The position numbers and the translations under genes are program-made. Of a stretch of 64,000 nucleotides of DNA, positions 19,201 to 26,933 are shown piece by piece (within the stretch, counting starts at the first letter, position 1; the number at the start of each line of letters is the position of its first letter). Below the pieces are notes generated by a model, which saw only the letters and a program-made list of their open reading frames with translations, did not search any database and was not told where the DNA came from. The DNA lies in contig JAFUZO010000003.1 in the NCBI GenBank assembly GCA_017476575.1, forward strand, positions 1-64,000, written 5' to 3'. The stretch is from Bacteroidales bacterium (GTDB lineage: Bacteria > Bacteroidota > Bacteroidia > Bacteroidales > UBA932).

Positions 19201-19545
19201 GAAGGGCCGGTCCACGACGACCAGCGGGATCTCCGCCGGTTTCCCTTCGGGGACGGCCTGGACCGTCTGTTCCGCCTGGGTGGTCCCCAGGACGGCGGCT
19301 TCCACCAGGTACGGGCCCTGGGTGGGAATATTCTCGAACCGATACGAGCCGTCGACATTCGTCACGACCGTATAGGTCTGGTTGGAGATCAAGTGGCGGG
19401 CCGTGATCGTCGCGCCCACGACCGGCTTGCCGTCCTGGTCGAGAAGCCGGCCGGACAGGGTGTAGGCGGTCACCTGGGCCGAGGCCGCGACGGCGGAAAG
19501 CCCGAGGGCGAGAGCGAGCAGCATGCTCTTGAAAGCGTTTCTCAT
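16291..19545 (-). CDS. TonB-dependent outer-membrane receptor with carboxypeptidase-regulatory domains
   Basis: A 1084-residue receptor. Signal peptide MRNAFKSMLLA...ASAQ, then two regulatory-like Ig domains (about 25-105 and 120-205; LSGRLLDQDGKPVVGATI and VKGTVVNRNGRQPVENAR), a plug (VRFRARGYASESQDVYLAGVRMND) and a barrel ending YMLNVYFRF. It is not a SusC: there is no DEVVVVGYG segment and no SusD partner. It begins 1 nt after the EEP nuclease gene, so the two are tightly co-transcribed. I infer uptake of nuclease products (oligonucleotides or nucleosides). Its N-terminus matches the two receptors at 30335 and 31136. Confidence 0.9.
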   Translation of the reverse strand: MRNAFKSMLLALALGLSAVAASAQVTAYTLSGRLLDQDGKPVVGATITARHLISNQTYTVVTNVDGSYRFENIPTQGPYLVEAAVLGTTQAEQTVQAVPEGKPAEIPLVVVDRPFSDGDYTGGVKGTVVNRNGRQPVENARLNLYQGASSIASATSAPDGTFLIPNLADGMYTLVITAPDFLDTQVQVTVNDGYVKNMFNLSLTGIQRVAELDDDSFAQFDMDDSGFNDNPTILFGSNDVFNNIAGYNFSSVRFRARGYASESQDVYLAGVRMNDAVTGYSPYSLWSGLNEAMRSKETVTGNEVSDYGFGGYNGLTNIFGNASSVRKGLRGSVLTNSALYRLRLMASYATGLMDNGWSFAANVSARLGGNDWIDGVYYRSFAYYLAADKVFDDTHRLGFAFFGTPGQRGAQMASTQEVYDLMGDNMYNANWGYQNGKVRNARVRKTHEPVAFLKYDFTPSDRFEGSATLLYRFGKNGYTALDWYNAQDPRADYYRNLPSYFYNPDPEYKRDNMDKAWVAYESWVNGDPSIVHLNWDRLYQVNQQSEGGRSKYIQEERHVDQRDLNFAAAVKYRPTDWLTVTGGLDAKVNRTEYYKIIADLLGGQYYVNLDNFADRDYAATPAKTQNDLDYYLANGSAQVLGVGDKYGYDYYAQIRNIDAWADGRFTFGNFSADLAGRLGYNGFWREGLVRKGLFAGLREDGSDYIVDGVNLTTRDAYGNVITSYGKSDKADFLTYAGKVNLNYVIGGAQRVYADLGYYNDAPTFNQAFLSPRTRNSMVQDLETVKTFSSDVNWQYSGSGINVRATAYYTKIMDQSKVMSAYDDIQNAFSNFALSGIDQRHYGVELGFKVPTYVVPDLSLQGVLAAGRAEYTSTPKMVQTVDNSALPVAYDGQTVIAVPFWKSSPVFAKQVLADGTVQYPTREDGSYTFETEKMQRHYVPSTPQLAASLGLSYNWNYWFIEADVEYFDEAYLDMNPLYRTEYASKGPDQKYTPEEVEYMTTQEKFKAAWLVNLSVGKSWYIQRKYQLGFSLNAKNLLNRTDVKTGGYEQTRMVDNTESKERYFRFDPKYFYMAGTNYMLNVYFRF

Positions 19546-19546
19546 A

Positions 19547-20620
19547 TTACTTGCGGATAACGATATACGTGGGATAGTGGTCGGAATAGCCGTTGATGAA
19601 GGCGCCGTTGGAGAAGGTGCGGAACGGGGTCCCCTTGTACGGGCCGCTCTGGTTGGTCATGAACGGTTTGGAGAACACCCGGCCGTAGTAGATGCCCTTC
19701 GTGATCGGGACGATCTGGAAGGTGCCCGGCGCGGCATGGGCCAGGTTGTAGTTGACGAGGATGCAGTCGTAGATGTTGCCCTCGCCGCGGTAGTACAACG
19801 AACTGTATCCGGCCTTGAGCATCGACAGGAACGGGGAGAAATAGTCTGCCGGCGTCACGTCGCCGATGTGCTCCCGGCCCCGCAAGTAGACGGCCATCGA
19901 GTCGTCGGTCGGGTTGTCGTTCATGTCGCCCATGACCACGCACTTAATGCCGGGGTACTTCTGCATCATCTTCATGGAGTGCTCGTAGATGATCTCGCCG
20001 CCGCGGGCCCGCAGGTCCTGTCCCTTGCCGCCGAGGCGGGACGGGAGGTGGCAGACATAGAAGGCGAAATGCTCGCCGTCGATGATGCCGTGGACCATCA
20101 GCACGTCACGGGTGCGGAAATAGTCCTGCTGTTCCTGGTCCAGGGTGAACCGGATGCGCGTGGAGTTGAAGTCGAAGGGAATCGACTCGCTCTCGACCAC
20201 CTTCATCCGGGCGGGGTCGTACAGGAGGGCGACATCGACGCCGCGGCGGTCCGGACCGTCGTAGTGGACGATCTGGAAGTTCGCCCCGGCGATGGCCGGT
20301 TCGGCGACCAGGTCCTCGAGGACGTGGCGGTTCTCCACCTCGGAGACACCGAGCACCGTGTGCCACTGTTTGTTGTCCTTCTGCATGGCGGCGATGACCT
20401 TGGCCATGTTGTGGAGTTTCTTCCGGTACTTCTCCTCGGTCCAGTTGTTCGCACCGTCGGGCAGGTACTCGTAGTCGTTCTTGCCCTCGTCATGGTAGGT
20501 GTCGAACAGGTTCTCCAGGTTGTAGAAGCCGATGACATAGTTCTTGCCCTTCGCACAGGCCGTCACCGACAGGGTGAGGACCACGGAGAGGGATGCCAAT
20601 ACGTACAGATATCTTTTCAT
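19547..20620 (-). CDS. Endonuclease/exonuclease/phosphatase (DNase I-like) family lipoprotein
   Basis: A 357-residue secreted protein (lipobox SVTAC, Cys22). EEP catalytic elements are present in order: NLENLFD, the Mg-binding Glu in GVSEVEN, the DRRGVDVALLYDP strand, HLPSRLGG, GDMNDNP (Asp/Asn pair) and a C-terminal SDHYP His. The family hydrolyses phosphodiesters, including DNA and RNA; some members are phosphatases. It lies 12 nt after the NUC1-type nuclease gene and 1 nt before the TonB receptor gene, so an extracellular DNase/RNase role is the best reading. Confidence 0.88.
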   Translation of the reverse strand: MKRYLYVLASLSVVLTLSVTACAKGKNYVIGFYNLENLFDTYHDEGKNDYEYLPDGANNWTEEKYRKKLHNMAKVIAAMQKDNKQWHTVLGVSEVENRHVLEDLVAEPAIAGANFQIVHYDGPDRRGVDVALLYDPARMKVVESESIPFDFNSTRIRFTLDQEQQDYFRTRDVLMVHGIIDGEHFAFYVCHLPSRLGGKGQDLRARGGEIIYEHSMKMMQKYPGIKCVVMGDMNDNPTDDSMAVYLRGREHIGDVTPADYFSPFLSMLKAGYSSLYYRGEGNIYDCILVNYNLAHAAPGTFQIVPITKGIYYGRVFSKPFMTNQSGPYKGTPFRTFSNGAFINGYSDHYPTYIVIRK

Positions 20621-20632
20621 GGATCGTTGGTG

Positions 20633-21775
20633 TTACCAGTTTTTGACGGTGGCCGCCGGGGCGGCCTTCTTCAGGGCCTCCGACTTCTCCGTGCCGTACA
20701 GGAGGGTGTAGTTGGCGAAGAAGGTGACGCCGGTCTTCGCCTCCAGGTCGGAGATGGAGCAGAGATAGTCCATGTAGTCGCCCCGTGCGATGCCCTGGTC
20801 ATGGGGCAGGTAGAAGCCGACCGCCGAATAGGCATCGCCTTTCTTGCGGAGGAGCGCCTTGTAATAATGGGTCGGGACCTTGGCGGCATGGCCTCCGTTC
20901 GTGCCGGACCAGCGGGTGGAGTTGCGCACATCGCAGCCGGTCACGACATAGAGCGTGTCGCAACGGCCGGCGTAGGTGCGGACCTGGCCTTCAAGGGCCG
21001 CCCAGATGTAACTGTTGAAGTCGTACTCCTGCGGGGTCATGTTGGTCCCATAGAACGTCGATACATTCGCCGCATAGTTGAGCCGGTCGGCCGAAGGAAT
21101 CTGATGGCCGCGGGTCCAGCCTCCGCCGTAGGAGTTGCTGATCAGGGTGCACTGCGCCGAGGCGGGCAGGATCGGGTCCAGCCCCCAGGCGTTGGTCCGG
21201 GAGCCGCTGCCAATCAGGCCCTTGTTCAGCGGATAGGCTACCCAGTGGGACACGAAGGCCGCATAGTCGTAGTAGAACGACCAGTTGCGGACGCCGGAAA
21301 CGGCTTCGCTGCGGTACTTGCTGCCGTCCATCGCATGGGTGAAGAAGTCGAGGCCTTCCCGGTCCAGTTCGGGCAGTTCCATCCACCCGGGGCGGACGAC
21401 CGGGGTCTTCGCTCCCTGCACGACCGGCTGGGAAACGAGATGGGTGCGGGTCTTCAGCCAGATGATGGCATAGCGGGTGTCCTCCCCGTCGTTCCGGGCG
21501 CATTTGAGGGCGACCGCCCCGGTGCCGGTGCCGGCCGTCTCGTCGAGGGCCAGCCAACCCTCCTGTGCTCCCTCATACTCGATGGTCAACGACCAGGATG
21601 ATTCTGCAGCGATATTCAAGAACTGTGTCTTGCCCTCATACGTAATCAGCACGCTTTTCAACGTCATCACAGGCACCGTCTCCGGAGCCTGTTTCCGGCA
21701 GGAAAACACGATGGATGACAGCACTGCCACGAGCGCCGCCATCACACCGGTCCTTGCGTTTCTAAGAAGTTCCAA
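20633..21775 (-). CDS. DNA/RNA non-specific endonuclease (NUC1 type) with N-terminal BACON-like domain
   Basis: A 380-residue exported protein with a Cys-terminated signal (SSIVFSC, Cys26). Residues about 38-118 form a BACON-like beta-sandwich. The catalytic domain has TRGHQIPSADR (His224 as base; the common DRGH has Thr for Asp), the metal-binding Asn in TFYGTNMTPQ (Asn245) and FNSYIWAALE. This is the Serratia nuclease/NucA fold, which cuts DNA and RNA without sequence preference. It sits 12 nt before the EEP nuclease and 2 nt after the large lipoprotein gene, so these form one operon. Confidence 0.9.
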   Translation of the reverse strand: MELLRNARTGVMAALVAVLSSIVFSCRKQAPETVPVMTLKSVLITYEGKTQFLNIAAESSWSLTIEYEGAQEGWLALDETAGTGTGAVALKCARNDGEDTRYAIIWLKTRTHLVSQPVVQGAKTPVVRPGWMELPELDREGLDFFTHAMDGSKYRSEAVSGVRNWSFYYDYAAFVSHWVAYPLNKGLIGSGSRTNAWGLDPILPASAQCTLISNSYGGGWTRGHQIPSADRLNYAANVSTFYGTNMTPQEYDFNSYIWAALEGQVRTYAGRCDTLYVVTGCDVRNSTRWSGTNGGHAAKVPTHYYKALLRKKGDAYSAVGFYLPHDQGIARGDYMDYLCSISDLEAKTGVTFFANYTLLYGTEKSEALKKAAPAATVKNW

Positions 21776-21777
21776 AT

Positions 21778-23946
21778 CTATTCGTAAATAAGTTCCAGAT
21801 TCTGGAACTGGGCATTATACGCATTCGTGACCCTGATCTGGCACCCTTCTCCCGCCGGGGCGCCGGAGACGGTCCATTCATAGGTGGTCCCCTTCTTCAG
21901 TTTCTCCGAATTGACGCCGAGGGAAGTACCGGAGGCGTTGCAGATATCGACAATGACGTTCTCCGAAGCGCTGGAGCCGGTCAGGAACTTGACAGAGGTC
22001 AGGGACTTGCCCTCGATGGCCGGGGTCAATATATAGGAGTTTTGCTTCCCGAGCATCAGGTAGGCTCCGTAGGAATTGCTGATCCAATAGTAGGCGGTGC
22101 TCGCCGAGAAGGAGAACGAATATCCGGAAAGAGTCCAGGTGCCCGAAGTAGCCCCGGCGCTGGAGGCCGTCGGGAAGCCGTCGGGACGGCCGGACACATC
22201 GGTGAAATCGATGCTGATGGTAACGGCATTGCCGCCTCCGGAGGAGGCCTTGGCCTGGGTGACGGTCACGGTGTAGGACCGGGTGGCGACCTCCGCCGTC
22301 GTGGAGACCACGACCGTGTAGGTCTTGGCGTTCTCGGGATCGGTGTTGGGATCGAAGGCGACCGTGATGTCGCCGGCCCCTTCACCCGACTCGGGCGAGA
22401 TGGAAGCATCCGTACTGGTGGCCGCCCACGCCACGTTGCCGGTCACCTTGATGGTGGCGCTGGTCGCGGAGGCCGGTACGGAGACGGCCGTGGAGGCGAC
22501 CCCGAAGAGCGGGGTGGCCGCCCCGGCGGAGGTCTGGCCGTTCAGGGAATAGATGTAGGCCTGCTTGCTGGCCGTCTCCGGCGTATTGCCTTGATAGTTG
22601 GTCAACTTGCCGCAGATGATGACATCGTCACCGACCGCCACCTGCGAATAGCCCTCGACCCATTCCTTGTTTTCCAGATAATAGACACTGTAGCAGGTGA
22701 ACTGGGTCCCGGACGCCGTGCCGTCGTCGGAGATGTCGAAAGTAGCCGTCCCGTGCTCTGCATCGAAAGGATACTTGACCGAAGAAACCTTTCCCTTGAC
22801 GTAGACATCGCTGGAAGTGGTCGCGCCGGAAGCGAGAGCTGCCGCCGCATTGTAAGCCGCTGCCGCATTGTACGGGTCGGCCAGGGTGCCGGAGCCCGAA
22901 GGGTCGCTGGTACCGGCCGTACCTTCTTCGAACTTCTCGATATAGGCATCGACCATCTCGTGCTTGATGCTGGTATCGCTGCCGTAAGCCAGATATTTAC
23001 CGCGCACCGTCACGGTGCCGTCCTTCTTGACGATGTCCTTCCAGTCGTCCTTGTTATTGACAGTCCAGACCACCACAGTAGCGGTTCCATCATTCATATC
23101 GAAGGAGCAATATGTCGTGTTGACCGACGAAGTGACCGTACCCACCAGACGGTAGGTCGTATTGGGGTCAGCCCTGGCGATGAACTCGGCGCAGGTGAGC
23201 TGCTCGACCGCCGAAGGATCCTCGCCGCCGGTGCCGCCGCCCTCGGTCTTGCCGTTGAGCTCATACAGGTACGCGTTGCCGGAGACGGTCTCAGGCGTGT
23301 TGCCTTTGAAATTCACGACATTACCATAGACGATGACCTCGTCCCCCTCCTTGACCTGCTCGTCCGAAGCCGTCCACTTCCGGTTGCCGAGATAGAGGAC
23401 GCGGTAGGCGGTGAACTGGGCGCCGGTGTCATCTGTCATGACGAAAGTGCCGTTGCCGAACTGGGTGCTGAAAGCCTCCGTGACGGAAGATACCCTCCCC
23501 TTGACATAGACCTTCTCGGGGCTGTTGACGTCGGAACCGAGGCTCTGGACATAGGCGACTGCTTCGGCTACGGAGAACGGATTCTCGAGCGATCCGTCGC
23601 CGGCCGCCACAGGTCCCACCTGGGAGACGGTGACATATTCGGAGTAGTAGAGGGCGGAGAACTTGATGACCGTCGAGCGGGATGTGCCGACGTTCTCCAA
23701 GACCTTCACGGTGGCGGTAGAACCGTTGCCGGTCACGCTGATCCAGTCCCCGGCATCCGCCGGGACCGTTGCATTCCATTCTCCGCTCCCGTCGACGGAG
23801 ACCCTGACGACCGAAGTGCCGCCGGCCTCGTCGAAGGAGAGTTCCGTCGGGTCGACGGAGATGCCGAGGAGGGGCTTCTCCTCTTCGCAGGCAGTCAGCG
23901 CCGTCAGGGCGGCTCCTGCTGCAAATATCAGATTCCTGATTTTCAT
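21778..23946 (-). CDS. Large surface lipoprotein with BACON and DUF6359-like OB-fold domains
   Basis: A 722-residue lipoprotein (lipobox ALTAC). Domains in order: BACON (about 28-112), a DUF6359-type module (about 118-237; NPFSVAEAVAYV, VYVKGRVSSV, GDEVIVYGNV), a divergent OB-like module (about 247-345; YRLVGTVTSSVNTTYCSF), a second DUF6359-type module (about 355-475; VYVKGKVSSV, GDDVIICGKL, QAYIYSLNG), a second BACON-like domain and a C-terminal beta-sandwich. VxVKGxV followed by GDxVxxxG is the classic OB signature. Immediately upstream of two nuclease genes, it may hold nucleic acid at the cell surface. No enzyme motif is seen. Confidence 0.8.
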   Translation of the reverse strand: MKIRNLIFAAGAALTALTACEEEKPLLGISVDPTELSFDEAGGTSVVRVSVDGSGEWNATVPADAGDWISVTGNGSTATVKVLENVGTSRSTVIKFSALYYSEYVTVSQVGPVAAGDGSLENPFSVAEAVAYVQSLGSDVNSPEKVYVKGRVSSVTEAFSTQFGNGTFVMTDDTGAQFTAYRVLYLGNRKWTASDEQVKEGDEVIVYGNVVNFKGNTPETVSGNAYLYELNGKTEGGGTGGEDPSAVEQLTCAEFIARADPNTTYRLVGTVTSSVNTTYCSFDMNDGTATVVVWTVNNKDDWKDIVKKDGTVTVRGKYLAYGSDTSIKHEMVDAYIEKFEEGTAGTSDPSGSGTLADPYNAAAAYNAAAALASGATTSSDVYVKGKVSSVKYPFDAEHGTATFDISDDGTASGTQFTCYSVYYLENKEWVEGYSQVAVGDDVIICGKLTNYQGNTPETASKQAYIYSLNGQTSAGAATPLFGVASTAVSVPASATSATIKVTGNVAWAATSTDASISPESGEGAGDITVAFDPNTDPENAKTYTVVVSTTAEVATRSYTVTVTQAKASSGGGNAVTISIDFTDVSGRPDGFPTASSAGATSGTWTLSGYSFSFSASTAYYWISNSYGAYLMLGKQNSYILTPAIEGKSLTSVKFLTGSSASENVIVDICNASGTSLGVNSEKLKKGTTYEWTVSGAPAGEGCQIRVTNAYNAQFQNLELIYE

Positions 23947-24003
23947 TTCTTTGCTATTTAGTTATTTTTAAATCTAGTGGATAGGTTTTATGCAATCAGT
24001 TTA

Positions 24004-24011
24004 CAAATATA
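24004..24011 (-). promoter_or_regulatory. -7 box for the nuclease operon
   Basis: TATATTTG on the minus strand lies 57 nt before the lipoprotein start at 23946. A TTTG occurs 23 nt further upstream, longer than the usual 19-nt spacing. Confidence 0.5.
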
Positions 24012-24078
24012 AGGTTTATTTCTGATTTTGAATCCAAATGTATTTGGAAACACCGTCGCAGCAATGGAAAATTCTTTG

Positions 24079-24086
24079 TATTTTTG
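24079..24086 (+). promoter_or_regulatory. -7 box for the Tat phosphatase
   Basis: TATTTTTG matches TAnnTTTG, 21 nt before the ATG at 24108. It is 67 bp from the oppositely oriented -7 box of the nuclease operon, so the two units share a control region. Confidence 0.55.
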
Positions 24087-24107
24087 TCAGGAAAAGCCAC
24101 ATGTATC

Positions 24108-25070
24108 ATGAGCGACAGAAGACAATTTCTCAAACAGATGGCGGGGGTCGGGGCCCTGATCGCCACCTCGCAGCTTCCGGCCTTTGCAGAAGACAACCCG
24201 GAAGTTTTCCCGAAAAGGGGCAGATTCGAAAGGCTCTCTCTCAGCTACGGGGTCGTGAACATCGGACTGAAGGAGCCCTTTTCCTTGCTGCATATCTCCG
24301 ATACGCATCTCACCGCCGCCTATCCGCATGAGAACGAGACCAAACAGCTCCTGCACACGAAACGGACCCAGACCTTCGGAGGCCGTCAGGAGGAAGCCCT
24401 CCTCGACGCGCTCGCCTGGGCGAAGGAGCATGTCGAATTCATCGTCCACACCGGCGATTTCATCGACTGGCAGAGCGAGGCGAACTTCGACCTCGTGGAG
24501 AAATACTTCGGAAAAAGTTTCGTCGGCTGTGTCGGGAACCATGAGTACAGCCCGGACATGGGGTACAGCGTCCCCAAGATCGAGCACACCGAGGCGTTCA
24601 AGGACCTCACCCGGGGCCGGGTCCAGGGCCATTACCCCTTCGACGTGCGCTTCACCTCCCAGGTCGTCCACGGGGTGAACTTCATCACCCTGGACGACGT
24701 GTACGGCTATGTCACCGAGGAGCAGGTCGCACTGTTCGGGCAGGAGGTCGCCAAGGGCCTTCCCATCGTCCTGTGTATGCACGTCCCCTTCTTCACGGAC
24801 AATATGTGGCGCGCCCAGATCCGCTTCTGGAAGGGAAAAGGGCCCCTCGACAGCGGGGAATTCCCTCCCGTCACCGGAGACTTCCTGGCCCAGAAGGAGG
24901 ACCCGGTGACCCGGGATTTCATCGACTACCTCAAGCGGGAACCGCTGCTCAAATGCATCCTGGCCGGCCACCTGCACATCACCGTCGAGGACCAGTTCTC
25001 CCCTACCTGCCGCGAATATGTGGTCGCCGGCGGCTTCCTGTTCCACGGACGCGAGGTGATGTTCATCTGA
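24108..25070 (+). CDS. Tat-exported metallophosphoesterase
   Basis: A 320-residue protein from the ATG at 24108. The N-terminus DRRQFLKQMAGVGALIA is a twin-arginine signal. All five calcineurin-type metal motifs are present: SDTH, HTGDFID, GNHEY, MHVPFF and GHLH. The enzyme folds in the cytoplasm and works in the periplasm as a phosphomono- or diesterase. It lies head-to-head with the nuclease operon and is flanked by the two OB/BACON lipoprotein genes. Dephosphorylation of nucleotides before uptake is a fair guess, but the substrate cannot be read from sequence. Confidence 0.88.
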   Translation: MSDRRQFLKQMAGVGALIATSQLPAFAEDNPEVFPKRGRFERLSLSYGVVNIGLKEPFSLLHISDTHLTAAYPHENETKQLLHTKRTQTFGGRQEEALLDALAWAKEHVEFIVHTGDFIDWQSEANFDLVEKYFGKSFVGCVGNHEYSPDMGYSVPKIEHTEAFKDLTRGRVQGHYPFDVRFTSQVVHGVNFITLDDVYGYVTEEQVALFGQEVAKGLPIVLCMHVPFFTDNMWRAQIRFWKGKGPLDSGEFPPVTGDFLAQKEDPVTRDFIDYLKREPLLKCILAGHLHITVEDQFSPTCREYVVAGGFLFHGREVMFI

Positions 25071-25145
25071 CACCCCTGCCCTGGAAACCCTGAAAGGCGC
25101 GGCCCGGGGAAGGGTCGCGCCTTTGCGCATGCACTGAGACCGGGA

Positions 25146-26915
25146 TTATTCGGTCTTGCCGTTGTGGGAATAGATCCAAGCCTTCTTGTTGGCCGTCTCG
25201 GAAGTTCCGTTGTAGACGGTCGTCGCACCATAGAGGATGACCTCGTCGCCGACGGCGATCTGGGGATTGCCCTCCACCCAAGGCGTGTTGTTGAGGTAGT
25301 AGACACCATAGGCCTCGAAGTCCTTGTCCGGGGCGGTCGTGGATTTCTTGTCGGCAGAGACGCCGTTGGCGACCCCGTCATCGGAAATCCAGAACGTGCC
25401 GGTACCGAACTGGGCACTGAACGTATAGAGGACCGCAGAGACCTTGCCCTTGATGTAGACATTCTGGCTGCTGCCGGTTGTGGCAAACGGGATGGCTCCG
25501 GCCACGGTGAACGGGCTGCCCTGCGTACCGATTCCCTCGGCATCGCTGGTGACACCGTTGACACTGTAGACGTAAGCCTTCTTGTTGGATGTTTCGGAAG
25601 TGCCTTTGTAAAGGGTCAACGTGCCATGAAGGATGACCTCTGCGCCCACCTCGACCTGGGCGTTGCCGTCGGCCCAAGGCTGGTTGCCCAGCCAGTAGAC
25701 TCCATATGCCTCGAAGTCCTTGTCCGGGGCGGTCGTGGACTTCTTGTCGGCAGAGACGCCGTTGGCGACCCCGTCATCGGAAATCCAGAACGTGCCGGTA
25801 CCGAACTGGGCACTGAACGTATAGAGGACCGCAGAGACGATGCCCTTTACATAGAATTCGGAGGGAGAGTCGCCCGACAGGGTGTTGCAGTACTCGATGG
25901 CCTGGGCAACGGTGAACGGGTTCGTCAGGGTGCCCATCAGGCCGGTCTGGCTGACCGTGGCATAGACAGTGGAGGAGGACTTGCCGGAAGCGGAGGTGAA
26001 GCCGATCTCGGCGGAACGGGCCTTCTCCTGGAGGCTTTCAGCCACCTTGAAGGAGACGAAGGTGGTGTCGCCGTCGATGGAGATGTTGGAGATGCCGATC
26101 CAGTCCTGCGCATCGTCGGGAATGGAGATGGCGGGGCCGTCGCCCTTCGCCACAACCTTGGCAGTGAATTCGCCGCCGGCCGCATCGAAGGAAGCCTCGG
26201 ACCCGGATTCGATCTTCACGAGGGACTTGACGATTTTCACCACCGTCACGTCGACGAGTTCGACGACGCCGTTATAGGTGGTCTTCGGGCCTTCGACAGT
26301 GACGACATCGCCCGCTTCAAGGCCGAGGCTCAGGAAGTTCTTGGTGGCACCTTTGGCATCGAGCGTACCGTAGATGTAGATTTCCCCGGTCGCGTCGGCC
26401 AGATACCAGTTGCCGTAGGTGGTGTTGACAATCTTCGTGCAGACGCCGGTGACCTGGTAGGTCTTGCTGTCCGGACCGGCAATCACTTCCTCGCAGGTGG
26501 CCGGGGAGACCGTGGAGACGCCCTGGACGACCTTGACAATCTGGGTGGCGCCGGCACAGGAGATGCGCAGTTCGGTGTTACGTCCGTCCAGCGTGGAGGG
26601 AGCGGTGAGGACAACCTTGGCCTCGCCGGCAACGCCGGAGGTGGCACTGGCAGTCAACCAGGTCGGAAGCGGCTGATATTCAACGATGTCGTTGCCATCG
26701 CTATCCTTTTCGCCCGTCTTGACGGCGAAAATCTTCTCGAATTCCCAGGCATCCGCCGCGGTGAAGGCGAGCGTGGTGGAACCGCCCTCGACAGGGATGG
26801 TGACGATGGAGGAATCCAGTTTGACCTCGCTGATATAGTGGTCGGCCTCTTTCTCGCAGGCGACGCCCAGGGAAAGGACGGCGAGGAGGGAAACAAAGAT
26901 GGATCTCGTTTTCAT
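25146..26915 (-). CDS. Surface lipoprotein with BACON domains and duplicated DUF6359-like modules
   Basis: A 589-residue lipoprotein (lipobox LGVAC). Order: BACON-like (about 27-130), OB-like module (about 140-225; YQVTGVCTKIVNTTYGNW), second BACON (about 230-325), then two tandem DUF6359-type modules (about 330-460 and 465-589) with FYVKGIVSAV and VYIKGKVSAV. The tandem modules share an identical 44-residue block encoded by near-identical 131-bp DNA. It lies 18 nt after the TonB receptor at 26934-30335 and is probably its binding partner. It is clearly related to the lipoprotein at 21778-23946. Confidence 0.82.
   Translation of the reverse strand: MKTRSIFVSLLAVLSLGVACEKEADHYISEVKLDSSIVTIPVEGGSTTLAFTAADAWEFEKIFAVKTGEKDSDGNDIVEYQPLPTWLTASATSGVAGEAKVVLTAPSTLDGRNTELRISCAGATQIVKVVQGVSTVSPATCEEVIAGPDSKTYQVTGVCTKIVNTTYGNWYLADATGEIYIYGTLDAKGATKNFLSLGLEAGDVVTVEGPKTTYNGVVELVDVTVVKIVKSLVKIESGSEASFDAAGGEFTAKVVAKGDGPAISIPDDAQDWIGISNISIDGDTTFVSFKVAESLQEKARSAEIGFTSASGKSSSTVYATVSQTGLMGTLTNPFTVAQAIEYCNTLSGDSPSEFYVKGIVSAVLYTFSAQFGTGTFWISDDGVANGVSADKKSTTAPDKDFEAYGVYWLGNQPWADGNAQVEVGAEVILHGTLTLYKGTSETSNKKAYVYSVNGVTSDAEGIGTQGSPFTVAGAIPFATTGSSQNVYIKGKVSAVLYTFSAQFGTGTFWISDDGVANGVSADKKSTTAPDKDFEAYGVYYLNNTPWVEGNPQIAVGDEVILYGATTVYNGTSETANKKAWIYSHNGKTE
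25312..25442. repeat. 131-bp direct repeat, copy 1
   Basis: Matches 25708-25838 with a single difference (t for c). It lies inside the tandem DUF6359-like modules of the lipoprotein gene. The surrounding module sequence has diverged, which points to recent gene conversion or duplication. Confidence 0.95.
25708..25838. repeat. 131-bp direct repeat, copy 2
   Basis: Second copy of the repeat at 25312-25442, in the same orientation, 396 bp apart start to start (a multiple of three, so loss of one unit would stay in frame). Confidence 0.95.
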
Positions 26916-26933
26916 AACTGTGATGCCGGTTTT

